The notes under the pieces are model-generated. The model ran no database searches. It was given only the letters and a program-made list of their open reading frames with translations, and had not been told where the DNA came from. A program made the position numbers and the translations under genes. From Vibrio hepatarius (lineage in GTDB: Bacteria > Pseudomonadota > Gammaproteobacteria > Enterobacterales > Vibrionaceae): a stretch of DNA of 64,000 nt. Positions 1 through 8,351 of the stretch are shown here, piece after piece (within the stretch, counting starts at the first letter, position 1; each line of letters starts with the position of its first letter). The DNA lies in NCBI RefSeq assembly GCF_001274785.1, contig NZ_LHPI01000035.1, forward strand, positions 47,654 to 111,653, read 5' to 3'.

Positions 1-250
1 AACCGCCATTACCTTCACGCTATACGGTGACAACATTTACATCGTATCTGAAGAAGATGGTGAAAAGCGTGTAACACAGCAAGTGGTTAAAGTGGGTGAA
101 CGTACTAAAGACATCGCACACATCCTTGAAGGCGTTAAGCCTGGTGATGTGGTTGTAACGTCGGGCCAAGTTCGTTTAAGTAACCACGCCAAAGTTCGTG
201 TAGTAGAAAGCAATGCAACTACTCCACCAGCTGAAACACCAATGCTGTAA
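1..250 (+). CDS. RND efflux periplasmic adaptor subunit, C-terminal part (VexA-like)
   Basis: The last 82 codons (reading frame begins at base 2) of a membrane-fusion protein that would bridge an inner-membrane RND pump and an outer-membrane TolC-type channel. The visible tail has the beta-barrel and membrane-proximal pattern of the HlyD/AcrA family: an ILEGVKPGDVVVTSGQVRL segment followed by a Pro/Thr-rich tail. It stops 11 bases before the pump gene, so the two form one operon. The rest of the gene lies outside the window. The VexA assignment is an inference from the order efflux pair / ubiK / ilvC seen in Vibrio chromosomes; the fragment alone supports only the family. Confidence 0.85.
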   Translation, partial: TAITFTLYGDNIYIVSEEDGEKRVTQQVVKVGERTKDIAHILEGVKPGDVVVTSGQVRLSNHAKVRVVESNATTPPAETPML

Positions 251-261
251 CCGGAGGCTTC

Positions 262-3200
262 ATGCGCTTTACTGATGTTTTTATTAAACGTCCAGTTTTA
301 GCGGTATCGATCAGCTTTTTGATCGCGTTGCTTGGTCTACAAGCAATCTTCAAAATGCAGGTCCGTGAATACCCTGAAATGACGAATACGGAAGTAACGG
401 TTTCAACCAGTTACTACGGCGCCAGTGCCGACCTTATCCAAGGCTTTATTACTCAGCCATTGGAGCAAGCCGTCGCGCAGGCAGACAATATCGACTACAT
501 GACGTCTCAATCGGTACTCGGTAGCTCAACTATCACGGTAAAAATGAAGTTGAACACTGACCCGAACGCGGCACTGTCAGACGTACTGGCTAAAACCAAC
601 TCGGTTCGCTCTCAGCTTCCTAAAGAAGCGGAAGACCCGACAGTAACCATGTCGACCGGTTCGACAACCGCGGTACTGTACATTGGTTTCACCAGTGACG
701 AGCTGTCTTCAAGTCAGATCACCGACTACCTAGAACGCGTAATCAACCCGCAGTTGTTTACCGTTAACGGTGTGTCGAAAGTTGACCTGTATGGTGGTAT
801 GAAATACGCACTACGCGTATGGCTAGACCCAGCGAAAATGGCAGCGTTTAACCTGACCGCGACAGACGTAATGGGCGTACTAAGTGCCAACAACTACCAG
901 TCTGCAACGGGTCAGGCTATCGGTGAGTTCGTACTTTACAACGGCAGCGCCGATACGCAGGTATCAAACGTTGATGAGCTGAAGAACCTAGTTGTCAGCA
1001 CTGATGACGGTAACGTGACTCGTCTAAGCGACATTGCAAAAGTGACGCTAGAGAAGAGCCACGACTTGTACCGTGCAAGTGCGAATGGTCAGGAAGCGGT
1101 GGTAGCAGCAATCAACGCAGCGCCGAGTGCTAACCCGATCAACATCGCCGCAGATGTCCTAGACTTGTTGCCACAACTAGAACGCAACCTGCCAAGCACG
1201 ATCAAAATGGACGTGCTGTACGACTCAACCATTGCGATCAACGAATCGATTAGCGAAGTAATCAAAACTATCGTTGAAGCGGCGATCATCGTACTAGTAG
1301 TAATCACACTGTTCCTCGGTTCATTCCGCGCGGTAATCATCCCGATCGTCACTATCCCACTCTCTTTGATTGGTGTAGCGATGGTGATGCAGTCAATGGG
1401 CTTCTCTTGGAACCTAATGACGCTACTGGCGATGGTACTGGCAATCGGTCTGGTGGTGGACGATGCGATCGTTGTACTGGAGAACGTCGACCGACACATC
1501 AAACTCGGAGAATCTCCGTTCCGTGCGGCGATCATTGGTACACGTGAAATTGCGGTACCGGTTATCGCGATGACACTGACGCTGGGTGCGGTATACGCGC
1601 CGATCGCGCTGATGGGTGGTATCACTGGCTCGCTATTTAAAGAGTTCGCGTTAACCCTAGCAGGTGCGGTATTCGTATCGGGTATCGTCGCGCTGACCCT
1701 ATCACCAATGATGTGTTCAAAAATGCTGAAAGCTCACCAAGAGCCGAGCAAGTTTGAGCAAAAAGTGCATAGCGTGTTAGACCGCATGACGGGTCGTTAC
1801 GAGAAGATGCTGGGTGCAGTAATGCAACATCGCCCAGTGGTTATCGGTTTTGCTTTGATTGTATTTGCCAGCCTACCAATGCTGTTCAAATTCATCCCGA
1901 GCGAACTGGCTCCGTCTGAAGATAAAGGTGTAGTGGTACTGATGGGTACAGCGCCATCAAACACAAACTTAGACTTTATCCAGAACACTATGGGTGACGT
2001 AAACCGCATCCTTTCTGAGCAACCAGAAGTGCAATTCGCTCAGGTGTTCTCAGGTGTGCCTAACTCAAACCAAGCATTCGGTATCGCTTCGATGGTTCCT
2101 TGGAGTGAGCGTGAAGCAAGCCAAGCAGACGTAACAGGTCGTGTGGGTGGATTGGTTGCAGACGTACCGGGAATGGCGGTAACGGCGTTCCAAATGCCTG
2201 AACTACCAGGTGCAGGTAGTGGTCTGCCAATTCAGTTTGTTCTCACTACGCCAAACGCGTTTGAAAGCTTATTTGCTATCGCAACGGACGTATTGACCGA
2301 AGTGAAGTCTAACCCGATGTTCGTATACTCAGACCTAGACCTGAACTACGACTCGGCGACGATGAAAATCAACATCGACAAAGACAAAGCGGGTGCATAC
2401 GGCGTTACGATGCAAGACATCGGTGTGACGCTGGGTACGATGATGGCGGATGGCTACGTTAACCGTATCGACCTGAATGGCCGTTCGTACGAAGTTATCC
2501 CTCAGGTAGAGCGTAAATGGCGTCTAAACCCTGAGTCGATGAACAACTACTACGTGCGTGCTGCAGACGGCAACGCGGTTCCACTGAGCAACCTAGTTAA
2601 GATTGACGTGATTGCTGAGCCACGCTCATTGCCTCACTTCAACCAGCTGAACTCAGCAACTATCGGTGCGGTACCAGCACCGGGCACGGCAATGGGTGAT
2701 GCGATTAACTGGTTCGAGAACATCGCTGAAACGAAACTGCCAAGCGGCTACAACCATGACTACATGGGTGAAGCGCGTCAGTTTGTTACCGAAGGTAGCG
2801 CACTGTACGCAACGTTTGGTCTAGCATTGGCGATCATCTTCTTGGTTCTGGCGATTCAGTTTGAATCTCTGAAAGACCCAATCGTGATCATGGTGTCGGT
2901 TCCACTGGCAGTATGTGGTGCGTTAATCGCTCTGGCGTGGGGTGCCGCGTCGATGAACATCTACTCACAGGTTGGTCTGATCACTCTAGTCGGTCTGATT
3001 ACCAAGCACGGTATCTTGATCTGTGAAGTGGCGAAAGAAGAGCAACTGCACAACAAACTTGGTAAGACAGAAGCGGTAATGGAAGCGGCGAAAGTTCGTC
3101 TGCGCCCTATCCTAATGACAACAGCAGCGATGATCGCGGGTCTTGTCCCACTGATGTATGCGACAGGTGCAGGTGCGGCTCAGCGCTTTAGTATCGGTAT

Positions 3201-3384
3201 CGTAATCGTTGCTGGTCTAGCGATTGGTACTCTGTTTACCCTATTCGTACTACCAGTGATCTACAGCTACTTAGCTGAGAAGCACAAGCCACTGCCTGTT
3301 TTTGTCGAGGACAAAGACCTGGAAAAGTTGGCACGCGTTGATGAGGCAAAAGCCGCTCAACGCGAACTCGCTGACAATCACTAA
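262..3384 (+). CDS. RND multidrug efflux permease (AcrB/VexB-like)
   Basis: A 1040-residue inner-membrane proton-driven pump of the HAE1 RND family, of full family length. It shows the expected plan: an N-terminal membrane helix after MRFTDVFIKRPV, a large periplasmic loop, helices from about residue 335 with the conserved GLVVDDAIVVLENVDRH segment (paired Asp of the proton relay in helix TM4, near residue 400), a second periplasmic loop, and a C-terminal helix bundle. The ATG is preceded by CCGGAGGCTTC, a good ribosome site. It is co-transcribed with the adaptor gene just upstream; no outer-membrane channel gene follows, so a TolC encoded elsewhere is the likely partner. Gene order suggests the bile and drug pump VexB, but orthology was not tested. 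Confidence 0.93.
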   Translation: MRFTDVFIKRPVLAVSISFLIALLGLQAIFKMQVREYPEMTNTEVTVSTSYYGASADLIQGFITQPLEQAVAQADNIDYMTSQSVLGSSTITVKMKLNTDPNAALSDVLAKTNSVRSQLPKEAEDPTVTMSTGSTTAVLYIGFTSDELSSSQITDYLERVINPQLFTVNGVSKVDLYGGMKYALRVWLDPAKMAAFNLTATDVMGVLSANNYQSATGQAIGEFVLYNGSADTQVSNVDELKNLVVSTDDGNVTRLSDIAKVTLEKSHDLYRASANGQEAVVAAINAAPSANPINIAADVLDLLPQLERNLPSTIKMDVLYDSTIAINESISEVIKTIVEAAIIVLVVITLFLGSFRAVIIPIVTIPLSLIGVAMVMQSMGFSWNLMTLLAMVLAIGLVVDDAIVVLENVDRHIKLGESPFRAAIIGTREIAVPVIAMTLTLGAVYAPIALMGGITGSLFKEFALTLAGAVFVSGIVALTLSPMMCSKMLKAHQEPSKFEQKVHSVLDRMTGRYEKMLGAVMQHRPVVIGFALIVFASLPMLFKFIPSELAPSEDKGVVVLMGTAPSNTNLDFIQNTMGDVNRILSEQPEVQFAQVFSGVPNSNQAFGIASMVPWSEREASQADVTGRVGGLVADVPGMAVTAFQMPELPGAGSGLPIQFVLTTPNAFESLFAIATDVLTEVKSNPMFVYSDLDLNYDSATMKINIDKDKAGAYGVTMQDIGVTLGTMMADGYVNRIDLNGRSYEVIPQVERKWRLNPESMNNYYVRAADGNAVPLSNLVKIDVIAEPRSLPHFNQLNSATIGAVPAPGTAMGDAINWFENIAETKLPSGYNHDYMGEARQFVTEGSALYATFGLALAIIFLVLAIQFESLKDPIVIMVSVPLAVCGALIALAWGAASMNIYSQVGLITLVGLITKHGILICEVAKEEQLHNKLGKTEAVMEAAKVRLRPILMTTAAMIAGLVPLMYATGAGAAQRFSIGIVIVAGLAIGTLFTLFVLPVIYSYLAEKHKPLPVFVEDKDLEKLARVDEAKAAQRELADNH

Positions 3385-3398
3385 GAGTTAAAAACGCA

Positions 3399-3424
3399 AA
3401 AGGCCACTTCGGTGGCCTTTTTTA
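3399..3424 (+). terminator. Terminator after the RND pump gene
   Basis: AAAGGCCAC and GTGGCCTTT form a 9-bp stem around a TTCG tetraloop, followed by a T run: a classic intrinsic terminator placed 15 bases after the stop codon. Confidence 0.93.
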
Positions 3425-3530
3425 TTGCCTGGCGTCAGGCGTGCCTGGCTCGATTTTTTGCTATCTAACTAGCGACTTTCCCGTATCAATTACATAGAAT
3501 GTAGCCAAAGAGACAGGAGTTTTAGTCACC

Positions 3531-3782
3531 ATGTTTGACCCAAAGAAACTAGAGCAAATCGCTAAACAAATTCACGACTCTATGCCAGCACCTGTAAAAG
3601 AGCTGGGTGCAGACGTCGACCAAAAAGTTCGCCAAGTCATCCAAGGCCAGCTAAACAAGCTGGACGTGGTAAGCCGCGAAGAGTTTGACGTACAAACACA
3701 AGTGCTACTGCGCACTCGCCAAAAGCTAACTGAAATGGAAGCAAAACTGGCAGAACTTGAAGCGAAGCTAGCCGACAAGTAA
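3531..3782 (+). CDS. ubiK: Ubiquinone biosynthesis accessory factor UbiK
   Basis: An 83-residue protein of the UbiK/YqiC (BMFP) family, which binds UbiJ and helps the aerobic ubiquinone assembly complex. It has the family opening MFDPKKLEQIAKQIHDSMP, a central segment, and a C-terminal heptad-rich coiled coil (residues about 50-83, LTEMEAKLAELEAKL). Length is normal. GGAG lies 11 bases before the ATG, a rather long spacing. It is a single-gene unit with its own terminator. Its known partner UbiJ is encoded at 22.1-22.7 kb in this window. Confidence 0.93.
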   Translation: MFDPKKLEQIAKQIHDSMPAPVKELGADVDQKVRQVIQGQLNKLDVVSREEFDVQTQVLLRTRQKLTEMEAKLAELEAKLADK

Positions 3783-3803
3783 GCATCAACTTCGACAAGA
3801 CTC

Positions 3804-3836
3804 AAAAGGCTGACACTTAGGTGACAGCCTTTTTTA
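3804..3836 (+). terminator. Terminator after ubiK
   Basis: AAAGGCTG-a-CAC and GTG-a-CAGCCTTT pair around a short loop with one A/A mismatch, followed by a T run. Confidence 0.9.
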
Positions 3837-3868
3837 TTTCTCTTCTAAAGCCAAACACACTAAAAACA

Positions 3869-3900
3869 AAAAGGCTTGGTCAACGGAGACCAAGCCTTTT
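3869..3900. terminator. Bidirectional hairpin terminator between ubiK and ilvC
   Basis: A perfect 12-bp inverted repeat (AAAAGGCTTGGT / ACCAAGCCTTTT) with an 8-base loop. T runs exist on both strands. It could end ilvC read-through from the right or back up the ubiK terminator. Confidence 0.8.
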
Positions 3901-3917
3901 AATTAGATGTTGTGTTT

Positions 3918-4082
3918 ATACCAATCGTAGTAAATAACTGCTCATTCTAGCTTGTTAAAATACTCGATAACTGCGTTAAAATTTTTGATTGTAGAATAAC
4001 TACTTACCGAAAAATCTTGCCTTGTTCTCAAGCATTTTTCCTACGCTATTTCTGACCATTTACTTACTGTGATTGGTATTAT
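3918..4082. repeat. MITE-like intergenic repeat with terminal inverted repeats
   Basis: About 165 bases with imperfect terminal inverted repeats. The left end ATACCAATCGTAGTAAATAA corresponds to the reverse complement of the right end, ATACCAATCACAGTAAGTAA. The interior is AT-rich and has no reading frame. The ends and size suit a small non-autonomous intergenic repeat of the kind scattered in Vibrio genomes. No second copy is visible in this window, so repeat status is an inference from the termini and from recall of similar Vibrio sequence. Confidence 0.6.
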
Positions 4083-4131
4083 TTTGTATTTATCACTCCA
4101 GTCTGCCTGGAGTTCATTTTACGTTTTCAAT

Positions 4132-4215
4132 GCTGTAAAGCTTAAGGTCGCGGAGGAAACACGGAGTTTGCGCTAGCAAATGAGTATTTCCGACAAAGAG
4201 ATTAAGCTCTACAGC
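4132..4215. repeat. Structured palindromic element downstream of ilvC
   Basis: An 84-base element closed by a 14-bp stem (GCTGTAAAGCTTAA at 4132-4145 against TTAAGCTCTACAGC at 4202-4215, one mismatch). Nested inside are GGAAA/TTTCC (4155-4159 with 4187-4191) and a hairpin TTTGC-gcta-GCAAA (4167-4180). It ends 8 bases from the ilvC stop codon, so it would form the 3' end of the ilvC message. It lacks the T run of an intrinsic terminator. A further hairpin (ACTCCAG/CTGGAGT, 4095-4113) lies beyond it. A repeat family member or an mRNA-stabilising 3' structure are both possible. Confidence 0.55.
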
Positions 4216-4223
4216 GAAGAAAA

Positions 4224-5708
4224 TTAGCCGCCTACCGCGATGCGCTTCATATCCGTCATATACCCACGCAACTCTTCACCGATGTACTCAACTGGGTGGT
4301 TACGGATAGCATCGTTCACTTCGATTAGACGCGCGTTATCTACTTGGTTAGACGTTTCGCCTAGGCCTTTACCGATAACGTCAGTGCCTACTTTCGGCAT
4401 GAACTTCTCGCGTAATAGTGGTGTTGCTACGTTAGCGAATAGGTAGTTACCGTATTCTGCTGTATCAGAGATTACTACGTTCATCTCGTATAGACGCTTA
4501 CGAGCGATAGTGTTTGCGATTAGCGGTAGCTCGTGTAGTGATTCGTAGTACGCTGACTCATCAATGATGCCTGACGCTGTCATTGCTTCGAACGCTAGCT
4601 CAACACCTGCACGCACCATCGCGATCATTAGGATACCGTTGTCAAAGTACTCTTGCTCTGGGATTTCTACGTCAGACGCTGGGTAGTTTTCAAACGCCGT
4701 TTGGCCTGTTTCTTCACGCCAGCCTAGTAGGTTCACGTCGTCGTTTGCCCAGTCAGCCATCATAGTGCTAGAGAATTCGCCTTCGATGATGTCATCCATG
4801 TGCTTGTTGTAAAGCGGACGCATCAGTTCTTTCAGCTCTTCAGAAAGCTCAAATGCTTTCACTTTCGCTGGGTTTGATAGGCGATCCATCATGTGCGTGA
4901 TGCCACCAAATTTCAGTGCTTCTGTCACTGTTTCCCAACCGTACTGAAGTAGCTTACCTGCGTAACCTGGGTCGATGCCTTCTGCAACCATCTTCTCGTA
5001 ACATACGATAGAACCCGCTTGCAGCATGCCACATAGGATAGTTTGCTCGCCCATAAGGTCAGATTTAACTTCTGCTACAAATGAAGACTCTAGACAACCT
5101 GCACGGTGGCCACCTGTTGCTGCTGCCCATGCTTTCGCGATATCCCAACCTTCACCTTTAGGATCGTTTTCTGGGTGAACTGCGATTAGCGTTGGTACAC
5201 CGAAACCACGTTTGTACTCTTCACGTACTTCGGTACCCGGACACTTAGGTGCAACCATGACTACTGTTAGGTCTTTACGGATTTGCATACCTTCTTCAAC
5301 CACGTTGAAGCCGTGAGAGTAACCTAGAGCCGCGCCTTCTTTCATTAGCGGCATGACAGTTTCTACTACGTTGGTGTGCTGTTTGTCCGGAGTTAGGTTA
5401 ACCACTAGGTCTGCTTGAGGGATGAGTGTCTCGTAGCTGCCTACTTCAAAACCGTTTTCTTTTGCGTTCTTGTAAGATTGACGCTGCTCGTCGATCGCTG
5501 CTTGGCGAAGTGCGTATGCCACATCAAGACCAGAGTCACGCATGTTTAAACCTTGGTTAAGACCTTGCGCGCCACAACCTACGATAACCACTTTCTTACC
5601 TTTTAGGTAATCGGCTTCTGTTGCGAATTCGCTGCGGTCCATAAAACGACAACGACCTAATTGGTCTAGTTGCTCACGTAGGTTTAAGGTATTGAAATAG
5701 TTAGCCAT
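4224..5708 (-). CDS. ilvC: Ketol-acid reductoisomerase (NADP+), class II
   Basis: Catalyses the second common step of isoleucine and valine synthesis: Mg-dependent alkyl migration and NADPH reduction of 2-acetolactate or 2-aceto-2-hydroxybutyrate. The 494-residue length marks the long class II enzyme of Gammaproteobacteria, with a duplicated knotted C-terminal domain. The Rossmann nucleotide site VVIVGCGAQGLNQG is near residues 40-53, and acidic metal-binding segments (DLMGEQTILCG and the later duplicate) follow. A strong AGGAG sits before the ATG. It is transcribed away from ilvY, its expected activator, across a short control region. Confidence 0.98.
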   Translation of the reverse strand: MANYFNTLNLREQLDQLGRCRFMDRSEFATEADYLKGKKVVIVGCGAQGLNQGLNMRDSGLDVAYALRQAAIDEQRQSYKNAKENGFEVGSYETLIPQADLVVNLTPDKQHTNVVETVMPLMKEGAALGYSHGFNVVEEGMQIRKDLTVVMVAPKCPGTEVREEYKRGFGVPTLIAVHPENDPKGEGWDIAKAWAAATGGHRAGCLESSFVAEVKSDLMGEQTILCGMLQAGSIVCYEKMVAEGIDPGYAGKLLQYGWETVTEALKFGGITHMMDRLSNPAKVKAFELSEELKELMRPLYNKHMDDIIEGEFSSTMMADWANDDVNLLGWREETGQTAFENYPASDVEIPEQEYFDNGILMIAMVRAGVELAFEAMTASGIIDESAYYESLHELPLIANTIARKRLYEMNVVISDTAEYGNYLFANVATPLLREKFMPKVGTDVIGKGLGETSNQVDNARLIEVNDAIRNHPVEYIGEELRGYMTDMKRIAVGG

Positions 5709-5853
5709 AGCAGGGCTCTCCTTATAAGAATTTTTCCATCTGGTCGATATTTCTCTATCGAATGAACTGATACTAAAACAGACATCAGGTTGCTTAAAGT
5801 GATATATTCACAATTAGTTATTGCAAAAAGTGCAACAAGGAAATGACGCTTTC
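5709..5853. promoter_or_regulatory. ilvC-ilvY divergent control region with IlvY-type operator
   Basis: The 145-base gap between the divergent genes holds the dyad TTGCA-aaaag-TGCAA (5821-5835), which fits the T-N11-A, TTGC/GCAA-type operator known for IlvY. A second dyad, GTGA-tatat-TCAC, lies at 5799-5811. In Escherichia coli IlvY represses its own gene and activates ilvC when inducer acetohydroxy acids are present; the same arrangement is inferred here. Confidence 0.65.
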
Positions 5854-6744
5854 ATGAACATTAAAAGTCTGCAGGTATTTATTCACCTGTGTGATAGTAA
5901 GAGCTTTGCCAAAACGGCCTCAGCAATGCACATCAGCCCGTCGGCGCTGAGCCGCCAAATCCAGAAGCTGGAAGCCGAGACTGGGCAAGGTTTGTTTGTT
6001 CGCGATAATCGCAGCGTCGAACTGACTCCCGCAGCAAAGAAGCTGTTGCCAGTGGCATTGCGTATCCTGGGTGAATGGCAGAGCTACAACGCGCAACTCA
6101 AAGGAATAGAAGAGGAGCTGAAAGGGGAAATTCGCCTGTTCTGTTCGGTCACCGCGAGTTATAGCCATTTACCCGAGTTGTTGACCGAATTCCGCATTCA
6201 GCATCCATTTATCGAATTCAAACTACAGACTGGCGATCCAGCAACCGCGATTGAGCGAGTGTTGGCCGACGATGTGGACGTAGCAATCTCTGCCCTGCCC
6301 GAGCAACTGCCTTCACGCATCGAATTCGAAACCATCAGTGAAATTCCACTGTCAGTGATCGCGCCCGTTGGCGTCAGTAACTTTGTCGAAGAGCTGCAAA
6401 AAGAAAAGCCGGATTGGTCAAATATTCCGTTTATCGTCCCGGAATCTGGCACCGCGCGAGAACGTGCGAATACTTGGTTTAAGAAAATGAAGATTAAACC
6501 GAATATTTACGCCCAAGTGTCTGGGCACGAAGCGATTGTCAGTATGGTGGCGCTCGGTTGCGGGGTGGGTATCGCGCCGGATGTGGTGATCAACAACAGT
6601 CCGGTCAAAGAGAAAATACAACGCCTTAAAGTCGCGTCGATTCGCCCGTTTAAGCTTGGGGTTTGCTGCAAACGTGCTCAGCTCGATAACCCACTCGTCA
6701 AAGCGCTGTGGCAAGTTGCCCAATCGACTTACATTGCCCCTTAA
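5854..6744 (+). CDS. ilvY: LysR-type activator of ilvC, IlvY
   Basis: A 296-residue LysR-family regulator with an N-terminal winged helix-turn-helix (MNIKSLQVFIHLCDSKSF, then SPSALSRQIQKLE near residues 30-42) and a C-terminal periplasmic-binding-like effector domain. Divergence from ilvC and normal IlvY length identify it. I chose the ATG at 5854 because it aligns with IlvY proteins and leaves the operator dyad upstream. A TTG at 5821 in the same frame would add 11 residues but lies on the operator itself. The inferred effectors are 2-acetolactate and 2-aceto-2-hydroxybutyrate. Confidence 0.93.
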   Translation: MNIKSLQVFIHLCDSKSFAKTASAMHISPSALSRQIQKLEAETGQGLFVRDNRSVELTPAAKKLLPVALRILGEWQSYNAQLKGIEEELKGEIRLFCSVTASYSHLPELLTEFRIQHPFIEFKLQTGDPATAIERVLADDVDVAISALPEQLPSRIEFETISEIPLSVIAPVGVSNFVEELQKEKPDWSNIPFIVPESGTARERANTWFKKMKIKPNIYAQVSGHEAIVSMVALGCGVGIAPDVVINNSPVKEKIQRLKVASIRPFKLGVCCKRAQLDNPLVKALWQVAQSTYIAP

Positions 6745-6747
6745 CGC

Positions 6748-6775
6748 AAAAAGCCACCTTATCGGTGGCTTTTTC
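6748..6775. terminator. Bidirectional terminator between ilvY and hemN
   Basis: AAGCCACC / GGTGGCTT hairpin with A and T runs on either side, serving the convergent genes ilvY and hemN. Confidence 0.9.
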
Positions 6776-6789
6776 AATTTGGCGTTCGG

Positions 6790-8178
6790 TTAAATGACGC
6801 GAGAGAACTGTTGCTGACGCGCTTTGGCACGAAGGTATTTGTCAAAACACATACAGATGTTGCGGATCAGCAGTCGACCACGCAGCGTCACGCGGATTTC
6901 ATTTTCATCCACTTCGACCAACTGGTCGTCGATAAAGGTTTGTAGCAAGCCTAAATCTTCTTTGAAGTAGTGGTTAAATTCGACGTTAAAACCAGCTTCA
7001 ATCGCGGTTTTATCCAGCTTAAAGTTACAGATCAATTGTTTGATAACTTCGCGACGAAGTAAGTCATCACTATCAAGTGCAACACCTTTCCATAAAGCGT
7101 GGCGCTGTTCACCAACCTGTGCATAGTACTTCTTCAGCTCTTTCTGGTTTTGCGCGTACGCGTTACCGATCATAGAAATCGCCGAGACGCCAAAGCCAAC
7201 CAAGTCACACTCACCTTGTGTGGTGTAACCCTGGAAGTTGCGGTGTAAAACGCCATTACGCTGCGCCACTGCCAACTCATCGTCCGGCATAGCAAAGTGG
7301 TCCATACCGATAAACTGATAACCTGCGCCAGTCAGCGTGCTGATGGTGTCTTGCAGGATCGCCATTTTCTCTTCCGCTTGAGGCAAATCTTCATCTTTGA
7401 TTTTGCGCTGGGCAGCGAAGAGTTGTGGCATGTGGGCGTAGTTAAACACCGACAAACGACCTGGCTGCATTTCCAGCACTTGGCTTAACGTCTTGGCGAA
7501 CGACTCTTTGGTTTGCTTAGGCAGACCGTAAATCAAATCGAGGTTTGTCGAGCGGAAACCGAGCTGCTTAGCACGCGCAACCATAGCGAAAATGAACTCT
7601 TCGTCTTGCTCACGGTTGACCAGCTTCTGCACTTCTTTGTTGAAGTCCTGCACACCGATACTGAGGCGATTAAAGCCTTCGCTGCGCAAATGGTCGAGCA
7701 TATCCAGCTCGATTTCACGCGGGTCAACTTCAATACTGATTTCAGAATCCGGTTCAAAAGCGAATTCACCGCGCAAAATCGCCATCAAACGGCTAATTTG
7801 CTGCTTACTCAGAAAAGTAGGTGTGCCACCGCCAAAATGTAATTGTGTCACTTTACGACCGTGCAACAGCGCTGCGCGCGTACGGATCTCAAGTTCCAAT
7901 ACATCTAAGTACTCATCCGCCTTGTGCGAATGACGAGTGATGACTTTATTACAGCCGCAGTAGTAGCAAAGCTTGTGGCAGAATGGAATGTGGATATACA
8001 GAGACAGTGGTCTCTCTGGGTATTCCGTGCACGCCATATCGTAATCGGCAATAGTAAACGCCTCGTGAAACTCCAACGCGGTTGGGTACGAGGTATAACG
8101 AGGGCCTGAGTAGTTGTATTTATCGAGAACTGCTTGGTCCCACACTATTTGCTGACTGGCGACAACTTGCTGCGACAT
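6790..8178 (-). CDS. hemN: Oxygen-independent coproporphyrinogen III oxidase
   Basis: A radical-SAM enzyme of 462 residues that decarboxylates two propionate side chains of coproporphyrinogen III to give protoporphyrinogen IX, the anaerobic heme step in the cytoplasm. The 4Fe-4S site is visible as CHKLCYYCGC (C-x3-C-x2-C, near residues 65-74), followed by the GGGTPTFL SAM segment. The N-terminus (YNSGPRYTSYPTA-like, residues 21-34) and C-terminal HemN domain match true HemN rather than the shorter HemW proteins. It is a single gene on the minus strand; a DUF2489 gene lies upstream with a gap of about 170 bases. Confidence 0.97.
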   Translation of the reverse strand: MSQQVVASQQIVWDQAVLDKYNYSGPRYTSYPTALEFHEAFTIADYDMACTEYPERPLSLYIHIPFCHKLCYYCGCNKVITRHSHKADEYLDVLELEIRTRAALLHGRKVTQLHFGGGTPTFLSKQQISRLMAILRGEFAFEPDSEISIEVDPREIELDMLDHLRSEGFNRLSIGVQDFNKEVQKLVNREQDEEFIFAMVARAKQLGFRSTNLDLIYGLPKQTKESFAKTLSQVLEMQPGRLSVFNYAHMPQLFAAQRKIKDEDLPQAEEKMAILQDTISTLTGAGYQFIGMDHFAMPDDELAVAQRNGVLHRNFQGYTTQGECDLVGFGVSAISMIGNAYAQNQKELKKYYAQVGEQRHALWKGVALDSDDLLRREVIKQLICNFKLDKTAIEAGFNVEFNHYFKEDLGLLQTFIDDQLVEVDENEIRVTLRGRLLIRNICMCFDKYLRAKARQQQFSRVI

Positions 8179-8309
8179 GATGCTTTTCCATTTGGGCTGT
8201 AATAATTGTCTGGCGGCTAAGCCTTACGTATCGCCGCGTATTTTGCCACAGCAAAATGGCGCTCGTTGCCAGACAGTTCGCTTTTTGAGTAACAATGCTC
8301 GGAATTGAT

Positions 8310-8348
8310 AACCCGATCACTTACTGATCATAGGAAGTAATCGGGGTT
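8310..8348 (-). terminator. Hairpin after the DUF2489 gene
   Basis: AACCCGATCACTT (8310-8322) pairs with AAGTAATCGGGGTT (8335-8348), just past the stop codon of the minus-strand gene. There is no clear T run on the minus strand, so it is a weak terminator or a processing hairpin. Confidence 0.45.
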
Positions 8349-8351
8349 TCG

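Noticed and set aside
1089..1625. 178-residue open frame antisense to the RND pump
   Set aside because: Composition (Ile/Ser/Thr-rich) is that of an antisense shadow of a membrane protein gene.
5821..5853. TTG start for ilvY giving 307 residues
   Set aside because: The codon lies within the IlvY operator dyad, and the added residues do not match IlvY proteins; ATG 5854 fits better.
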